From: Metabacillus arenae
Lineage (GTDB): Bacteria > Bacillota > Bacilli > Bacillales > Bacillaceae
Reading direction: 5' to 3'
Assembly: GCF_014773385.1 (NCBI RefSeq)
Contig: NZ_JACXAI010000017.1
Coordinates: 1 to 64,000 of the forward strand
DNA length: 64,000 bases
Every line of letters begins with the position of its first letter. Position 1 is the stretch's first letter. The position numbers and the translations under genes were made by a program. The notes below the pieces were generated by a model. It was not told the origin of the DNA, did not search any database, and saw only the letters and a list, made by a program, of their open reading frames with translations. Shown in pieces: positions 1 through 8,401 of the stretch.

Positions 1-380
1 ACGCCGCTTTTTCTGCCTCCGCAAGCTTTGCTTGCTGTCACGCCTTTGGCGTGCCAAAATTCTTGAAGGAAAAACGATTCCAGAAATGAATTTCTTTCAT
101 CTTATGCTCCCAAAGAAAGAGGGTTTTAAACGGAAAGAATCGGAGGATATGTCGCTTGATATAACGCTCTTGTGTCATCTCGCCGCTGTGCTCTGACATG
201 ACACAAGAGCTGGTGTGGGGCTCAAATAAAAAATGGGTATGGAAACGCCGCTTTTTCTGCCTCCGCAAGCTTCACTTGCTGTCACGCCTTTGGCGTGCCA
301 AAATTCTTGAAGGAAAAACGATTCCAGAAATGAATTTCTTTCATCTTATTTTCCTTCAAGAATTTGGAGGCAGAAAAAGC
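1..380. repeat. Direct repeat pair with nested inverted repeats
   Basis: Bases 1-105 recur at 245-349 with only two or so differences. The second copy is followed by sequence that folds back on it. GCTTTTTCTGCCTCC (250-264) is the exact reverse complement of 366-380, and an inner arm at about 298-317 pairs with 349-367, so the second copy plus its tail is a long interrupted hairpin. A short self-complementary stretch (ACGCCTTTGGCGT) lies in both copies. No gene is visible in the first 490 bases; the open frames here are short, overlap on both strands and lack ribosome binding sites. It looks like a small dispersed palindromic element; I do not recognise the family. Confidence 0.7.
166..210. 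repeat. Perfect 13-bp inverted repeat
   Basis: GCTCTTGTGTCAT (166-178) and its exact reverse complement (198-210) enclose a 19-base loop. It lies between the two copies of the 105-bp direct repeat. There is no T-run, so it is not an obvious intrinsic terminator. Confidence 0.6.
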
Positions 381-492
381 TTAGGAGGAGAAGAAATTGG
401 GTGCATATTTTGCTTGAGCTTGTTATAATCCTATAAGTGAATCAATTGATTACACGGGTTGGGTTGAGGGTCCATCTTTATAAGGAAGGTTT

Positions 493-1782
493 GTGTTGAA
501 TAAGTTTTTTGGGATAGATGAGTTTGGTTCTTCTGTTAAGCAGGAGATTTTAGCTGGGGTTGTTTCGTTTTTTACGATTGTTTATATTATTGTCGTGAAC
601 GCATCGATTTTGGCTGATGCGGGGATTCCTTTGGAAGCAGGGATACTTGCTACTGTGTTGACCTCTTTTGTAGGCTGTTTTTTGATGGGTTTCTTGGGGA
701 GGTCGCCTATTATTTTGGTTCCTGGTATGGGTGTTAATGCATTGTTTACCTATACGATTTGCGGGACGATGGGATTGTCTTGGCAAGAGGGTTTAGCCGT
801 TGTGTTTGTTTCTGGTATTTTATTTACGGTGATTGCTTTTACCAAGCTTTCGAGCATAATTTCTAAGGCAATTCCAAATTCACTAAAAGAAGCTATTTCT
901 GTTGGGATTGGACTTTTTCTTACATTTATCGGTCTTCAAAAAGGTGGAATTGTCGAGGGAAGTAAAACAACTTTTGTTGCTCTCGGTGATTTTAGTGATC
1001 CTCATGTATTGGTTACTTTAATTACTTTAGTTGTCACAGTTGTTTTGTATGCTCGAGGTGTACCTGCAAATTTTTTAATCAGCCTTTTTATTGGATCGAT
1101 ACTTGCAGGCTTTTTTGGTCTGGTGGACTTTAAAGACCTTAAGAATTCTGGTATTGAATTTGGCTCCTACACAGATGTACTAGGTGCAATGTCCTTTGAA
1201 CGAGTTTTTGATCTGGCGTTTTGGATTGCAGCATTTTCGCTTACTATGGTTATCGTGTTTGAGAATATTGGACTAGTACATGGGTTTGTGACCACAATCA
1301 ATAGGCCTGATCGGTATAAACGTTCGTTGCAAGCTAATGCAATCTCAGCCATTACATCGGGCTTTTTTGGCACTAGTCCTACGGTAAGTACCGCGGAAAC
1401 TTCAGCTGGTATTGCTGCCGGCGGAAGGACAGGCTTAACAGCTGTAGCGACAGGGTTACTATTTATGGGAACTTTGTTTTTTTTGCCTGTTGTTAAAATC
1501 GTTCCTGATAGCGCGGTTGCTCCAATTTTAATATTAATTGGCGGGCTTATGATTCAAGGAATACAAAAAATAAACCTGAAGGATTTTACAGAAAGCTTTC
1601 CGTCCTTTTTAATTATAGCTTTTATTCCTCTCACATATAGTATAGTCGATGGGATGGCATTTGGATTTATTTTGTATCCAATATTAAAAATAGTTATGAA
1701 GAGACGACAAGAGGTTGCGATGCCTCTTTATTTCATTGCAGGCTTATTTTTAATTAATTTTATTTTTCATACTCTCCATTAA
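493..1782 (+). CDS. NCS2 family purine permease (PbuG/PbuO-like)
   Basis: A 429-residue integral membrane protein of the AzgA-like branch of the NCS2 family, which imports guanine, hypoxanthine or adenine with protons. It begins with the family-typical FFGIDEFGSS, contains the NCS2 segment PGMGVNALFTYT near residue 78, and has the GTSPTVSTAETSAGIAAGG substrate-site motif around residue 295. Ten or more hydrophobic helices fill the rest. The start is a GTG at 493; a TTG at 496 is better spaced from AAGGAAGG (482-489) and is an alternative. It stands alone and is followed by a terminator. I looked for the conserved core of a purine riboswitch upstream and did not find it. The exact purine cannot be told from sequence. 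Confidence 0.88.
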   Translation: MLNKFFGIDEFGSSVKQEILAGVVSFFTIVYIIVVNASILADAGIPLEAGILATVLTSFVGCFLMGFLGRSPIILVPGMGVNALFTYTICGTMGLSWQEGLAVVFVSGILFTVIAFTKLSSIISKAIPNSLKEAISVGIGLFLTFIGLQKGGIVEGSKTTFVALGDFSDPHVLVTLITLVVTVVLYARGVPANFLISLFIGSILAGFFGLVDFKDLKNSGIEFGSYTDVLGAMSFERVFDLAFWIAAFSLTMVIVFENIGLVHGFVTTINRPDRYKRSLQANAISAITSGFFGTSPTVSTAETSAGIAAGGRTGLTAVATGLLFMGTLFFLPVVKIVPDSAVAPILILIGGLMIQGIQKINLKDFTESFPSFLIIAFIPLTYSIVDGMAFGFILYPILKIVMKRRQEVAMPLYFIAGLFLINFIFHTLH

Positions 1783-1784
1783 AG

Positions 1785-1809
1785 CTGCTTATTTTAAGCA
1801 GTTTTTTTT
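1785..1809 (+). terminator. Intrinsic terminator of the purine permease gene
   Basis: CTGCTTA (1785-1791), a TTT loop and TAAGCAG (1795-1801) are followed by eight T, directly after the stop codon. Confidence 0.85.
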
Positions 1810-1824
1810 CAATTAAGAGTTTAT

Positions 1825-2035
1825 GTTAATTAAAGTATTAACGTAATAAAGAGTGATATCATTGTCCAGCGCAGGCAGACAGGACGTCCTTGTGCCGGCA
1901 GGCATAAGGCCCGAAACCTTTGCCAGCCGAGCGTCATCAACCCTTAGGTCTCAAGGTCAATCCGTCCGAAAGGGTAAAGAACAACCTTCGTGACAGCTCA
2001 CCTTATGCTTGTCGCCGAAAGTCCTGCATCTTCCA
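1825..2035 (+). repeat. Dispersed palindromic repeat, copy 1
   Basis: One member of a family that recurs at 7231, 23460 (opposite strand), 26976 (degenerate), 37945, 39308 and 39489. Shared blocks are the AT-rich lead-in TTAATTAAAGTATTAACGTA, a TCCAGCGCAGG block, a CTTAGGTC block, a GGTTAAAGAACAACCTTC hairpin and a CTTATGCTTGTCGCCGA block. Copies diverge in between. It fills the gap between the purine permease and the next transporter; apart from the terminator at 1785 nothing else is seen there. Confidence 0.75.
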
Positions 2036-2252
2036 CTTTCCAGTTTAGTCCAGTAGTGTTACCATTTTAAAAAGTGCTTTGATCTTGTTAACAGCATCAT
2101 CATAGGAAAGAGCACATTTATTTAGCATTTGTTTGCAATTATTCCTTAGCATAAACTATTTATCTTGTAAATTATTTGTAAAGGAATAGGAATGTTTGCA
2201 TGCTTTGAAGAATAAGTAATGATACCTAAACAATACAGAAAAGGTGGATCTT

Positions 2253-3563
2253 ATGTCACAACTTCAGTCAGGTAAGCCCAATGTGCAGCTGCAAAAACCA
2301 GCATGGCAGCTTTTTTTAACCCTGCCGGTTCTTTCATGGGCGCTTTATGATTTTGCCAACACTATTTTTTCATCTAATATTACAACCATTTTCTTTCCCT
2401 TTTATCTTCAGGAGGTTGTAGGAGAGAGTGAAAGGCTGAATCAAATAGCCAGTACGTTTATCTCCTATGCAAATGCAATAGCAAGCTTCTTCCTAGTCGT
2501 CTTCTCTCCCTTATTTGGGGTTATGATTGACCGAACTGGCCAAAAGAAAAAATACATTGTTCCATTCACGATAATTTGTGTATTTTGTACGATCATGATG
2601 GGGGTTTTAGCTCCCATTGAGACGGATCTAAAACTATTTGGCTTACCATTGCCGCTTGTTTCTGTCATTGTTTTATTTATCATCGCTAAATTTTTCTACC
2701 ATTCCAGCTTGATTTTTTACGACACGATGCTTGCAGATTTAGGGTCAAAGCAGGAGATCCCCTTACTTTCAGGGTTTGGAGTGGCAGTGGGCTATATTGG
2801 AACCCTGGTAGGTCTAACTGTCTATCTATTTATAGGGGACCAAGGGTTTTATAAAGCGTTTATTCCAACAGCTCTTCTTTTCCTTGTTTTCTCAATGCCC
2901 CTTATGTTTTTTACAAAAGATAAGCCATTCGAAAAAATAGGTAAAAAAACATCCTTCATCAGCGGATATCGAGATATTTATCAAACGTTTAAAGAGATGA
3001 GGCTTTATAAAGCCACGTTCTTATTTATGATTGCGTATTTCTTTTTAAATGATGCGATTGCGACAGCCATTGCGATGATGGCTGTATATGCCAAGGCAAT
3101 CGTCGGATTTACTTCAGGTGAATTTATCCTTTTATATCTAGTGTCAACTGTAGCAAGTATTATTGGATCCTTTATTTTTGGGTACGTTACAAAAGCGATT
3201 GGCGCTAAAAAAGCTGTAACATTTGTGGGGTATATCCTCCTCATTGCATTGGCAGTTGGTACCTTTGCGCAGACAACTTCAATGTTCTGGATTGCAGGGA
3301 GTTTATTTGGTGTTTCTTTGGGAGCAGTTTGGGTCACCTCTCGTACGCTTATTATCCAATTAACACCTGAAAACAAAAGAGGCCAATTTTTCGGGTTGTT
3401 TGCCTTTTCAGGTAAAGTTTCATCCATTATCGGACCAGCGTTATACGGAACAATTACACTTGTTCTAGCCGATTATGGAAATATCGCTAGTCGAACAGCA
3501 TTAGGTTCATTAATGGTCTTAGTGATAATTGGTTTATTCATTCACAGAAATGTAAAAGTTTAG
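2253..3563 (+). CDS. MFS transporter, UMF1/Atg22-like
   Basis: A 436-residue polytopic membrane protein. The N-terminal signature LSWALYDFANTIFSSN and the FFPFYLQEVVG segment after it are typical of the UMF1 (Atg22-like) branch of the major facilitator superfamily; MIDRTGQKKKYIVP is the usual loop 2-3 motif. About 12 membrane helices are apparent. Substrates of bacterial members are largely unknown. I start at ATG 2253 behind AAAGGTGG; the frame is open from a GTG at 2244, but that lies inside the ribosome binding site. It stands alone, with dispersed-repeat DNA upstream. Confidence 0.85.
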   Translation: MSQLQSGKPNVQLQKPAWQLFLTLPVLSWALYDFANTIFSSNITTIFFPFYLQEVVGESERLNQIASTFISYANAIASFFLVVFSPLFGVMIDRTGQKKKYIVPFTIICVFCTIMMGVLAPIETDLKLFGLPLPLVSVIVLFIIAKFFYHSSLIFYDTMLADLGSKQEIPLLSGFGVAVGYIGTLVGLTVYLFIGDQGFYKAFIPTALLFLVFSMPLMFFTKDKPFEKIGKKTSFISGYRDIYQTFKEMRLYKATFLFMIAYFFLNDAIATAIAMMAVYAKAIVGFTSGEFILLYLVSTVASIIGSFIFGYVTKAIGAKKAVTFVGYILLIALAVGTFAQTTSMFWIAGSLFGVSLGAVWVTSRTLIIQLTPENKRGQFFGLFAFSGKVSSIIGPALYGTITLVLADYGNIASRTALGSLMVLVIIGLFIHRNVKV

Positions 3564-3626
3564 GCATTGATTAACCTTTTGCCCATATCCCACATATATA
3601 TGTTTTAGAAACATAAGGGAAAGGGT

Positions 3627-4286
3627 GTGAGATCCCTGGCGCGTAAAATATGGGGAGTTGACTCAGCCTCTAAGGTGGACCAAGATTTATATGCCTGTGT
3701 CAAAAAAAAATTTGGTACCCCTAAATTTTGGGGAAGATACTTAACAGACGTAGGCGGTGTTTCAAAAGGCTTAACTAAATTTGAGTTAAGTTTTATTAGA
3801 AGTAAAGGAATAAAGCTCCTTCCAATTTATAATGGGTTTAACATCGCAGAAGGGTATGAACAAGGAAAGCTGGCTGTCCGAAACGCCACTTTCCATGCGA
3901 AAAAAATAGGAGTTCCGAAAGAAACCGTCCTTTTTGCAAATGTTGAACGATTTATCAAAACAAATGAGGAATGGATTAAAGGCTGGGTTGAGACAATGTA
4001 TCAAACCGGCTATCGACCAGGGTTTTACCATGACCCTCATGAAGGAGACTTTTCATTTGCTTATTGCCAGGCTGTTGCTGAAAATCATGAAATAGCCAAT
4101 CAAACAATCCTCTGGAGCTCGGAACCAAATCCAGGTCCTACTTCTGAAAGAAAAGCACCGAAATATAACCCTGCAACAATGAGATGCAGAGGAAATGTAT
4201 GGGTTTGGCAATACGGAAGAGATGCTGCCGATTGTTCGATTAATACAAATCTTGCTGATGAGCGGTTAGTAAAATATCTCTATTAA
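3627..4286 (+). CDS. DUF1906 (Rv2525c-like) glycoside hydrolase domain protein
   Basis: A 219-residue protein made almost entirely of one DUF1906 domain, a TIM-barrel related to GH25 muramidases. Landmarks are WGVDSAS near the N terminus, FWGRYLTD near residue 35, LLPIYNG near residue 63, and WVWQYGRDAADCSINTN at the end, where GH25-like proteins carry their closing strand. No signal peptide is seen, which is common in bacilli where such domains can be spore-associated or released at lysis. Activity is not certain for the family. The start is a GTG at 3627 with purine-rich AAGGGAAAGGG just upstream; spacing is tight, so the true start could be slightly different. Confidence 0.75.
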   Translation: MRSLARKIWGVDSASKVDQDLYACVKKKFGTPKFWGRYLTDVGGVSKGLTKFELSFIRSKGIKLLPIYNGFNIAEGYEQGKLAVRNATFHAKKIGVPKETVLFANVERFIKTNEEWIKGWVETMYQTGYRPGFYHDPHEGDFSFAYCQAVAENHEIANQTILWSSEPNPGPTSERKAPKYNPATMRCRGNVWVWQYGRDAADCSINTNLADERLVKYLY

Positions 4287-4320
4287 AAAGCTTGGACAAC
4301 GTGTACGTAAGGAATTTTTT

Positions 4321-4363
4321 AAAACACCTAATTTCTATTGATTTAACAAATTAGGTGTTTTTT
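4321..4363 (+). terminator. Intrinsic terminator
   Basis: AAAACACCTAATTT (4321-4334) pairs with AAATTAGGTGTTTT, followed by T residues. It ends the DUF1906 gene. The remaining 260 bases up to the converging gene hold only a second hairpin at 4385-4426. Confidence 0.85.
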
Positions 4364-4384
4364 AGTTTCTTTTTAGTCTGGTGA

Positions 4385-4426
4385 AAATCCCAATCTCTTA
4401 GTGATATAAACGAGAAATTGGGATTT
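4385..4426. terminator. Second hairpin between converging genes
   Basis: AAATCCCAAT (4385-4394) pairs with ATTGGGATTT (4417-4426), and TCTC/GAGA extends the stem. It lies downstream of the minus-strand gene that ends at 4626; four A residues next to its left arm read as U on that strand. A weak terminator for the opposite gene is possible. Confidence 0.45.
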
Positions 4427-4625
4427 ATTGTTTTAACAATTGCGTCCTTTAATGGAATAGAGAATGATTAATCGTTCCCTTCTAACTTGAAACATTTGAA
4501 TATCAAAAATTCGAACCATGCAGAAAGTTCTAACTCAAAATCAAATTCACCTTCGTTTATTGGGGACCGACATTCAAATGAATATGACAATACCTCCTAT
4601 TAAACTCGTACATATGAAGAAGCTG

Positions 4626-5540
4626 CTAAATTTCCCCACCAAAGATGGCTACATTCTGCCGGTCAGGAACAAACGCCTGCCCGTTCCATTTCAATACGGT
4701 CTCTGCATATCCAAGTGAGTCAGCATTGTACCTCCCGGCTATCCTCTGATACGCTTCGAGCTCATATGTGCCGTCCCTGTTAAAATCAACCGGATATAAA
4801 CCAGATAAAGGATTTACCCAGCCTTTAATCGGTGCTTTCAAAATACCATCCTGGTTGTAAATTTCAGATAAATATTCTTTACCCTTGTAAGTAAGATCCA
4901 GAATATACTCTTCTTTAAGTTTATGACTGACCACCGTTGCCTTGTATTGATTTTCAAAATTCACATCGTACTTATAGTGTTCATTGAATGCATCGGAATT
5001 AAAAATCTCCCTCATTTGCCCGTTAATATAAGAAAATACATACGCATAAATCATCCCGCCGCTTCCTCCAGTATCAATGACTACTAAAATATCATCCACT
5101 TTGTTGCCTGTAAAATCACCTAGAAAGAGTGTCGGATTGTATCCGAGATTATTTTTCAGGGGAATTCGCTGATTTTGGACGACCAGAGTTATATTTTGCC
5201 ACAAAGGACTATCAGGAGTTTTATTTGCTGTAAGAAGGACATTGTCCATTTTCCCGTCCCCATCAATATCTCCACGCTTAGCGGCCACAATTGAGGGTCT
5301 GTTCTGACTCATTTCTCTTGAAGGAAAAGGCTGGATTCTCTCGTGCATTTGCAGCAGCTCTTGCCTTGAAGGATACGGATTTGGAAACGACAAGGCGTTA
5401 TTAATTGTCTGCCGTGCTTCGTTTGTTAATCCGGCTCTTGCCTGTGTATCAGCCAAACAGTACCAATAATAAGGGTGATTCGTTTCCCGTATTTTTGTGT
5501 AATAGTAATGGATCGTTTCTCTGAGATCATACGTGTTCAT
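4626..5540 (-). CDS. FG-GAP/VCBS-like repeat protein of unknown function
   Basis: A 304-residue protein without signal peptide or membrane helix. The first 80 residues look helical and TPR-like (YCLADTQARAGLTNEARQTINNAL). Then come repeats with acidic loops of the FG-GAP/VCBS type: DIDGDGKMDNV near residue 92, DFTGNKVDDILVV near residue 147 and DFNRDGTYELEAY near residue 253. The first loop is a good calcium-binding D-x-D-x-D match. Similar proteins occur in spore formers, often annotated as VCBS repeat-containing, but I know no assigned role. The ATG at 5540 has GGGTGGG upstream. Transcribed alone, converging on the DUF1906 gene. Confidence 0.7.
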   Translation of the reverse strand: MNTYDLRETIHYYYTKIRETNHPYYWYCLADTQARAGLTNEARQTINNALSFPNPYPSRQELLQMHERIQPFPSREMSQNRPSIVAAKRGDIDGDGKMDNVLLTANKTPDSPLWQNITLVVQNQRIPLKNNLGYNPTLFLGDFTGNKVDDILVVIDTGGSGGMIYAYVFSYINGQMREIFNSDAFNEHYKYDVNFENQYKATVVSHKLKEEYILDLTYKGKEYLSEIYNQDGILKAPIKGWVNPLSGLYPVDFNRDGTYELEAYQRIAGRYNADSLGYAETVLKWNGQAFVPDRQNVAIFGGEI

Positions 5541-5693
5541 CTTTATCCCACCCGTCTCTTTATTCTCATATAGAATTATATGCAGGAATTTGGGTTATAA
5601 CCGTATATATATGGTTTCTTTTATAGGTCAGAAGTCATATCCTTCCGCCTGAAAAATGCAGCTCATTCAAAAAATAGTTGTTTACAGAGCGAG

Positions 5694-5735
5694 TCGAAGA
5701 AAGCCCACTGCTTCAGCTGTGGGAGTATCAAAAGG
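5694..5735. mobile_element. Hairpin resembling an IS200/IS605-family end
   Basis: In the 440-base gap between the FG-GAP gene and the next ORF, AAGCCCACTGCTTCAGCTGT with the following GGGAGTA forms a short stem (CCCAC/GTGGG with inner GC pairs and a TTCA loop). Many IS605-type right ends, and the omega RNAs that overlap them, carry an AAGCCCACnGCTTnAGCnGTGGG hairpin of this form. No tnpA or tnpB is present in the window, so at best this is a remnant. The rest of the gap holds a small palindrome at 5598-5616 and nothing else clear. Confidence 0.4.
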
Positions 5736-5982
5736 TTGCAAACCCTTTCTAAATTTAGGCTTTATAAAATCACGCATAAACGATAAAATTGAAACTTCCT
5801 ATAGTTGAAATTATGTAAGCTGAATCTGTATGGAGTATTCATTTGATTCATTAGGAATTGTTTAAAATCATAGTAAAATAGGATAGGAAACTAAAATAAT
5901 AGAGTAGAAATAAGAGCAGCATGATGGGTGAATTTCAACAGACGAAATTGGTTAAACTATCCCTAAATTGGGGGTGGTTCGA

Positions 5983-6489
5983 TTGATAAAAATAGTAAAA
6001 AGTCTAACAGTTTTGCTAGTCCTAATTTTCCCTAATACGGGAACAATTCTGGCGCAAACTCTTACACCAATATCCTATCCATGCAGCGTGGTTCTTCATC
6101 CAGTTAAAGATGTTCCCAATATCCAAGGCACAGCATTAATTACCAAAGTTAAAAAGCCATATACCGATACACCAATGAGTCCTGTTAGAGAACGGAAAAG
6201 CGTGGGAATCTATGCTGATTGGCTTCCATTACCTTCTTCATTTGGCGGCTATGACCAATATGAAGGTTTCGCCCAAATAGCTGATGAAATCAGTTGGCAA
6301 TTTAAAATGTATCAAATTAAGGAGGAAGCTCCAAGTTGGTTTGGTGGAACGCCTTGGGTAGGCAAATTTGACGAGATATCTCTAGAACTTCCTGCAAATA
6401 CACGAGTAGAAGTACGTCTTTTTAATTCGAAAACGAAAAAGTTGGGACCTGCTATTTTGCAAAACACGTTACAAAGCTGCCGCAACTAA
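5983..6489 (+). CDS. Small secreted protein of unknown function
   Basis: About 168 residues. The N terminus (LIKIVKSLTVLLVLIFPNTG) is a basic, then hydrophobic signal peptide with a likely cleavage after ILAQT. The mature part is rich in aromatics and prolines and has two cysteines that could form a disulfide (SYPCSVV near the start, LQSCRN at the end). No family was recognised. I place the start at TTG 5983 because GGGGGTGG (5970-5977) is correctly spaced from it; the frame extends up to a TTG at 5968, which lies at the binding site. No operon partner is obvious. Confidence 0.6.
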   Translation: MIKIVKSLTVLLVLIFPNTGTILAQTLTPISYPCSVVLHPVKDVPNIQGTALITKVKKPYTDTPMSPVRERKSVGIYADWLPLPSSFGGYDQYEGFAQIADEISWQFKMYQIKEEAPSWFGGTPWVGKFDEISLELPANTRVEVRLFNSKTKKLGPAILQNTLQSCRN

Positions 6490-6643
6490 AAAGAAACGGT
6501 GATTAAATTGATATTACTCAGTTAAATGCATAAAGGGACAAAGATTGGAGAAAATGCTCAAATAAGTAATTCACTTCCAGCTCATCCAATTAATTGATCA
6601 GAATATCCAATATAGGTACTTGTGTGAAAAGAGGCGATTTACA

Positions 6644-7189
6644 TTGAATTTAATTGACAAGGCAAAAAGGTTTGCTGAAATAGCACATAGCGGCCAAGAA
6701 CGGAAATTATCGGGCGAACCGTATTTTCAGCACCTTGAAAATGTTGCCCTGATTTTATTAAAAGCAGGATTTCGAGAGGAAGTTATCGCAGCAGGGTACT
6801 TACATGATGCCGTGGAAGATACAGACACTGAAATCTCACATATAGAGAAGAAATTCGGTATCGAAGTAGCCCAATTAGTAACAGCAAATACAGAAAATAA
6901 AAACCTAAGCTGGGAAGAACGGAAACAGCGTACAATCTCCTTCGTAAAAACTGCCTCTATTGAAGAGAAAGCCATTATTGCGGCTGATAAACTGGACAAT
7001 ATCAACAGCTTAGAGGAATTCTACAAGCGACATGGGGATTCTATCTGGTCTTATTTCAATCGAGGAAGAGACAAACAAGCTGAATATTACAAGGCTGTGA
7101 GTGAAAATCTTTTTTATCATTTAGATCCAAATCAAATCCCGTCTTATTTTTATTCACTTCAGAGAAGTGTGAAAGAGCTTTTTGGTTAA
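6644..7189 (+). CDS. HD domain hydrolase, SpoT/MESH1-like
   Basis: About 181 residues in the HD superfamily, resembling the (p)ppGpp hydrolase domain. Visible metal-ligand motifs are HSGQERKLSGEPYFQHLENVA (first His region), AGYLHDAVEDTD (the HD pair, with the second acidic cluster) and AADKLDNINS (the distal Asp). The order H...HD...D fits a small alarmone hydrolase, but stand-alone HD proteins of this size may hydrolyse other nucleotides. Synthetase and TGS/ACT domains are absent. I start at TTG 6644 behind AGAGGCG; the upstream TTG at 6620 is less likely. Confidence 0.7.
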   Translation: MNLIDKAKRFAEIAHSGQERKLSGEPYFQHLENVALILLKAGFREEVIAAGYLHDAVEDTDTEISHIEKKFGIEVAQLVTANTENKNLSWEERKQRTISFVKTASIEEKAIIAADKLDNINSLEEFYKRHGDSIWSYFNRGRDKQAEYYKAVSENLFYHLDPNQIPSYFYSLQRSVKELFG

Positions 7190-7230
7190 AAGCTCTAACA
7201 GATTTTTTAAATTCAGTTAAAAAACTTTAA

Positions 7231-7440
7231 GTTTATTAAAGTATTAACGTAATAAAGAGTAGGATCATTGTCCAGCGCAGGCGGACAGGACGTCCTAGTA
7301 CCGACCGGCATAAGGCCGTAACGCCTTTGCCGGCCGGGCGCCATCGGGCCCTTAGGCCTCAGGGTCAAGCCGCCCGAGAAGGTTAAAGAAAAATCTGCTC
7401 GCCTTGTGTTTGGCGCCTATAGGCCTGCGCTCTGCTTTTC
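7231..7440 (+). repeat. Dispersed palindromic repeat, copy 2
   Basis: Begins with GTTTATTAAAGTATTAACGT and continues with GTCCAGCGCAGGCGGACAGG, then the CTTAGGCCTCAGGGTCAA and GAAGGTTAAAGAA blocks shared with the copy at 1825. It fills most of the gap after the HD gene. Confidence 0.75.
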
Positions 7441-7448
7441 ATTCATAA

Positions 7449-7477
7449 CCCCCTTCGATTTTGGAAGGGGGTCTTCT
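7449..7477 (+). terminator. Hairpin with C5/G5 stem
   Basis: CCCCCTT (7449-7455) pairs with AAGGGGG (7465-7471), followed by TCTTCT. A strong stem but an imperfect U-tract. It separates the HD gene and repeat from the galactonate cluster. Confidence 0.6.
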
Positions 7478-7565
7478 AATTACAATCAAACTTCAAAACC
7501 CCTTATTTCAAACTGCTATTTAATTTTTGTTGCAGTCATTTATTTTTATATGTTAGTATAAAAAT

Positions 7566-7605
7566 GCAAAATCACATACAAGATATTAAATCACATATAT
7601 GATTT
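7566..7605 (+). promoter_or_regulatory. Candidate IclR/KdgR-type operators
   Basis: AAATCACATATATGATTT (7588-7605) is a palindrome with 6-bp arms and ends 14 bases before the ATG of the IclR-family gene. A related half site, AAAATCACATA, lies about 20 bp upstream at 7569-7579. This is a good place for autoregulation of the regulator and control of the cluster behind it. Binding is inferred only from symmetry and position. Confidence 0.55.
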
Positions 7606-7619
7606 AAGGAGTTGAATAA

Positions 7620-8378
7620 ATGTCAGTTAAATCTGCTGAACGAGTATTAAGAGTGTTTGAATTGTTAAGCCAGGTCCAACATGGTTTAACGATTAAGGAA
7701 ATTAGTGAGGCTTTGTCATTTCCTCAAAGCAGTACATCTGGTCTTATTGGAACGTTATTAAAAGAAGGGTACTTATCACTTGATTCTACTAAAAAATATA
7801 AGCTGGGACCTAAGCTTATACAAATTGGAAGCGCTGCAATGGAATCATTGGATATCTCATCTCAAGGCATACCCCACCTAAAAAGCCTAATGGAGGATGT
7901 GCAGGAGACAGTCTTTATGGCTGTTTTATCTGAAAAGGAACTAGTCTATGTTGCAAAGATAGATAACAACCGATCTATTCGGACGACTGCTCAGCCTGGA
8001 AGTCAAAAACCTTTATACTGTACTGGGCTTGGTAAAGCATTTTTAACGTTTATGCCTGATAGGCAGAGAAAAAATATTTTGGACAACATTGAATTGATTC
8101 CGATCACTAAACACACGATTACGGACAAAAAAATACTAGAAGAGCAGCTTGATAACTTTAATGAGCTTGGTTATTCGATAGATGATGAGGAAAATGAGGA
8201 AGGGTTATTTTGTTTAGCTGCTCCAGTTTATGGAGTAGATCACACTCTTCAAGCGGCAATCAGTGTGGCTGGTCCTAAAGAAAGAATGATAAGGCAAAAG
8301 GATTATATTGTAGAAAGATTAATTCATACTTCAAAAGAAATCGCTGTTAGTATTGGCTATACATCAATGAATAGTTAG
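7620..8378 (+). CDS. IclR family transcriptional regulator (KdgR-like)
   Basis: A 252-residue IclR-type regulator: an N-terminal winged helix (residues about 5-65, with KSAERVLRVFELLSQ and the recognition region FPQSSTSGLIGTLLKEGYL) followed by the ligand-binding domain (LYCTGLGKAFL, then GYSIDDEENEEGLFCLAAPVY). Such proteins sense small carboxylates and sugar acids; 2-keto-3-deoxygluconate or -galactonate is the likely ligand given the next genes. ATG 7620 sits behind AAGGAG. It is the first gene of a likely transcript through the kinase and aldolase (gaps of 23 bp each). Repressor or activator mode cannot be told. Confidence 0.88.
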   Translation: MSVKSAERVLRVFELLSQVQHGLTIKEISEALSFPQSSTSGLIGTLLKEGYLSLDSTKKYKLGPKLIQIGSAAMESLDISSQGIPHLKSLMEDVQETVFMAVLSEKELVYVAKIDNNRSIRTTAQPGSQKPLYCTGLGKAFLTFMPDRQRKNILDNIELIPITKHTITDKKILEEQLDNFNELGYSIDDEENEEGLFCLAAPVYGVDHTLQAAISVAGPKERMIRQKDYIVERLIHTSKEIAVSIGYTSMNS

Positions 8379-8401
8379 GTTAAATGAAACGAGGGATTTA
8401 A

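Noticed and set aside
420-492. Purine riboswitch before the NCS2 permease
   Set aside because: TATAATC is present, but the ATATGG, TTTCTACC and CCGTAAA core elements are missing.
4518-4718. 66-codon plus-strand ORF overlapping the FG-GAP gene
   Set aside because: Overlaps the end of a well-supported opposite gene, with no start signal.
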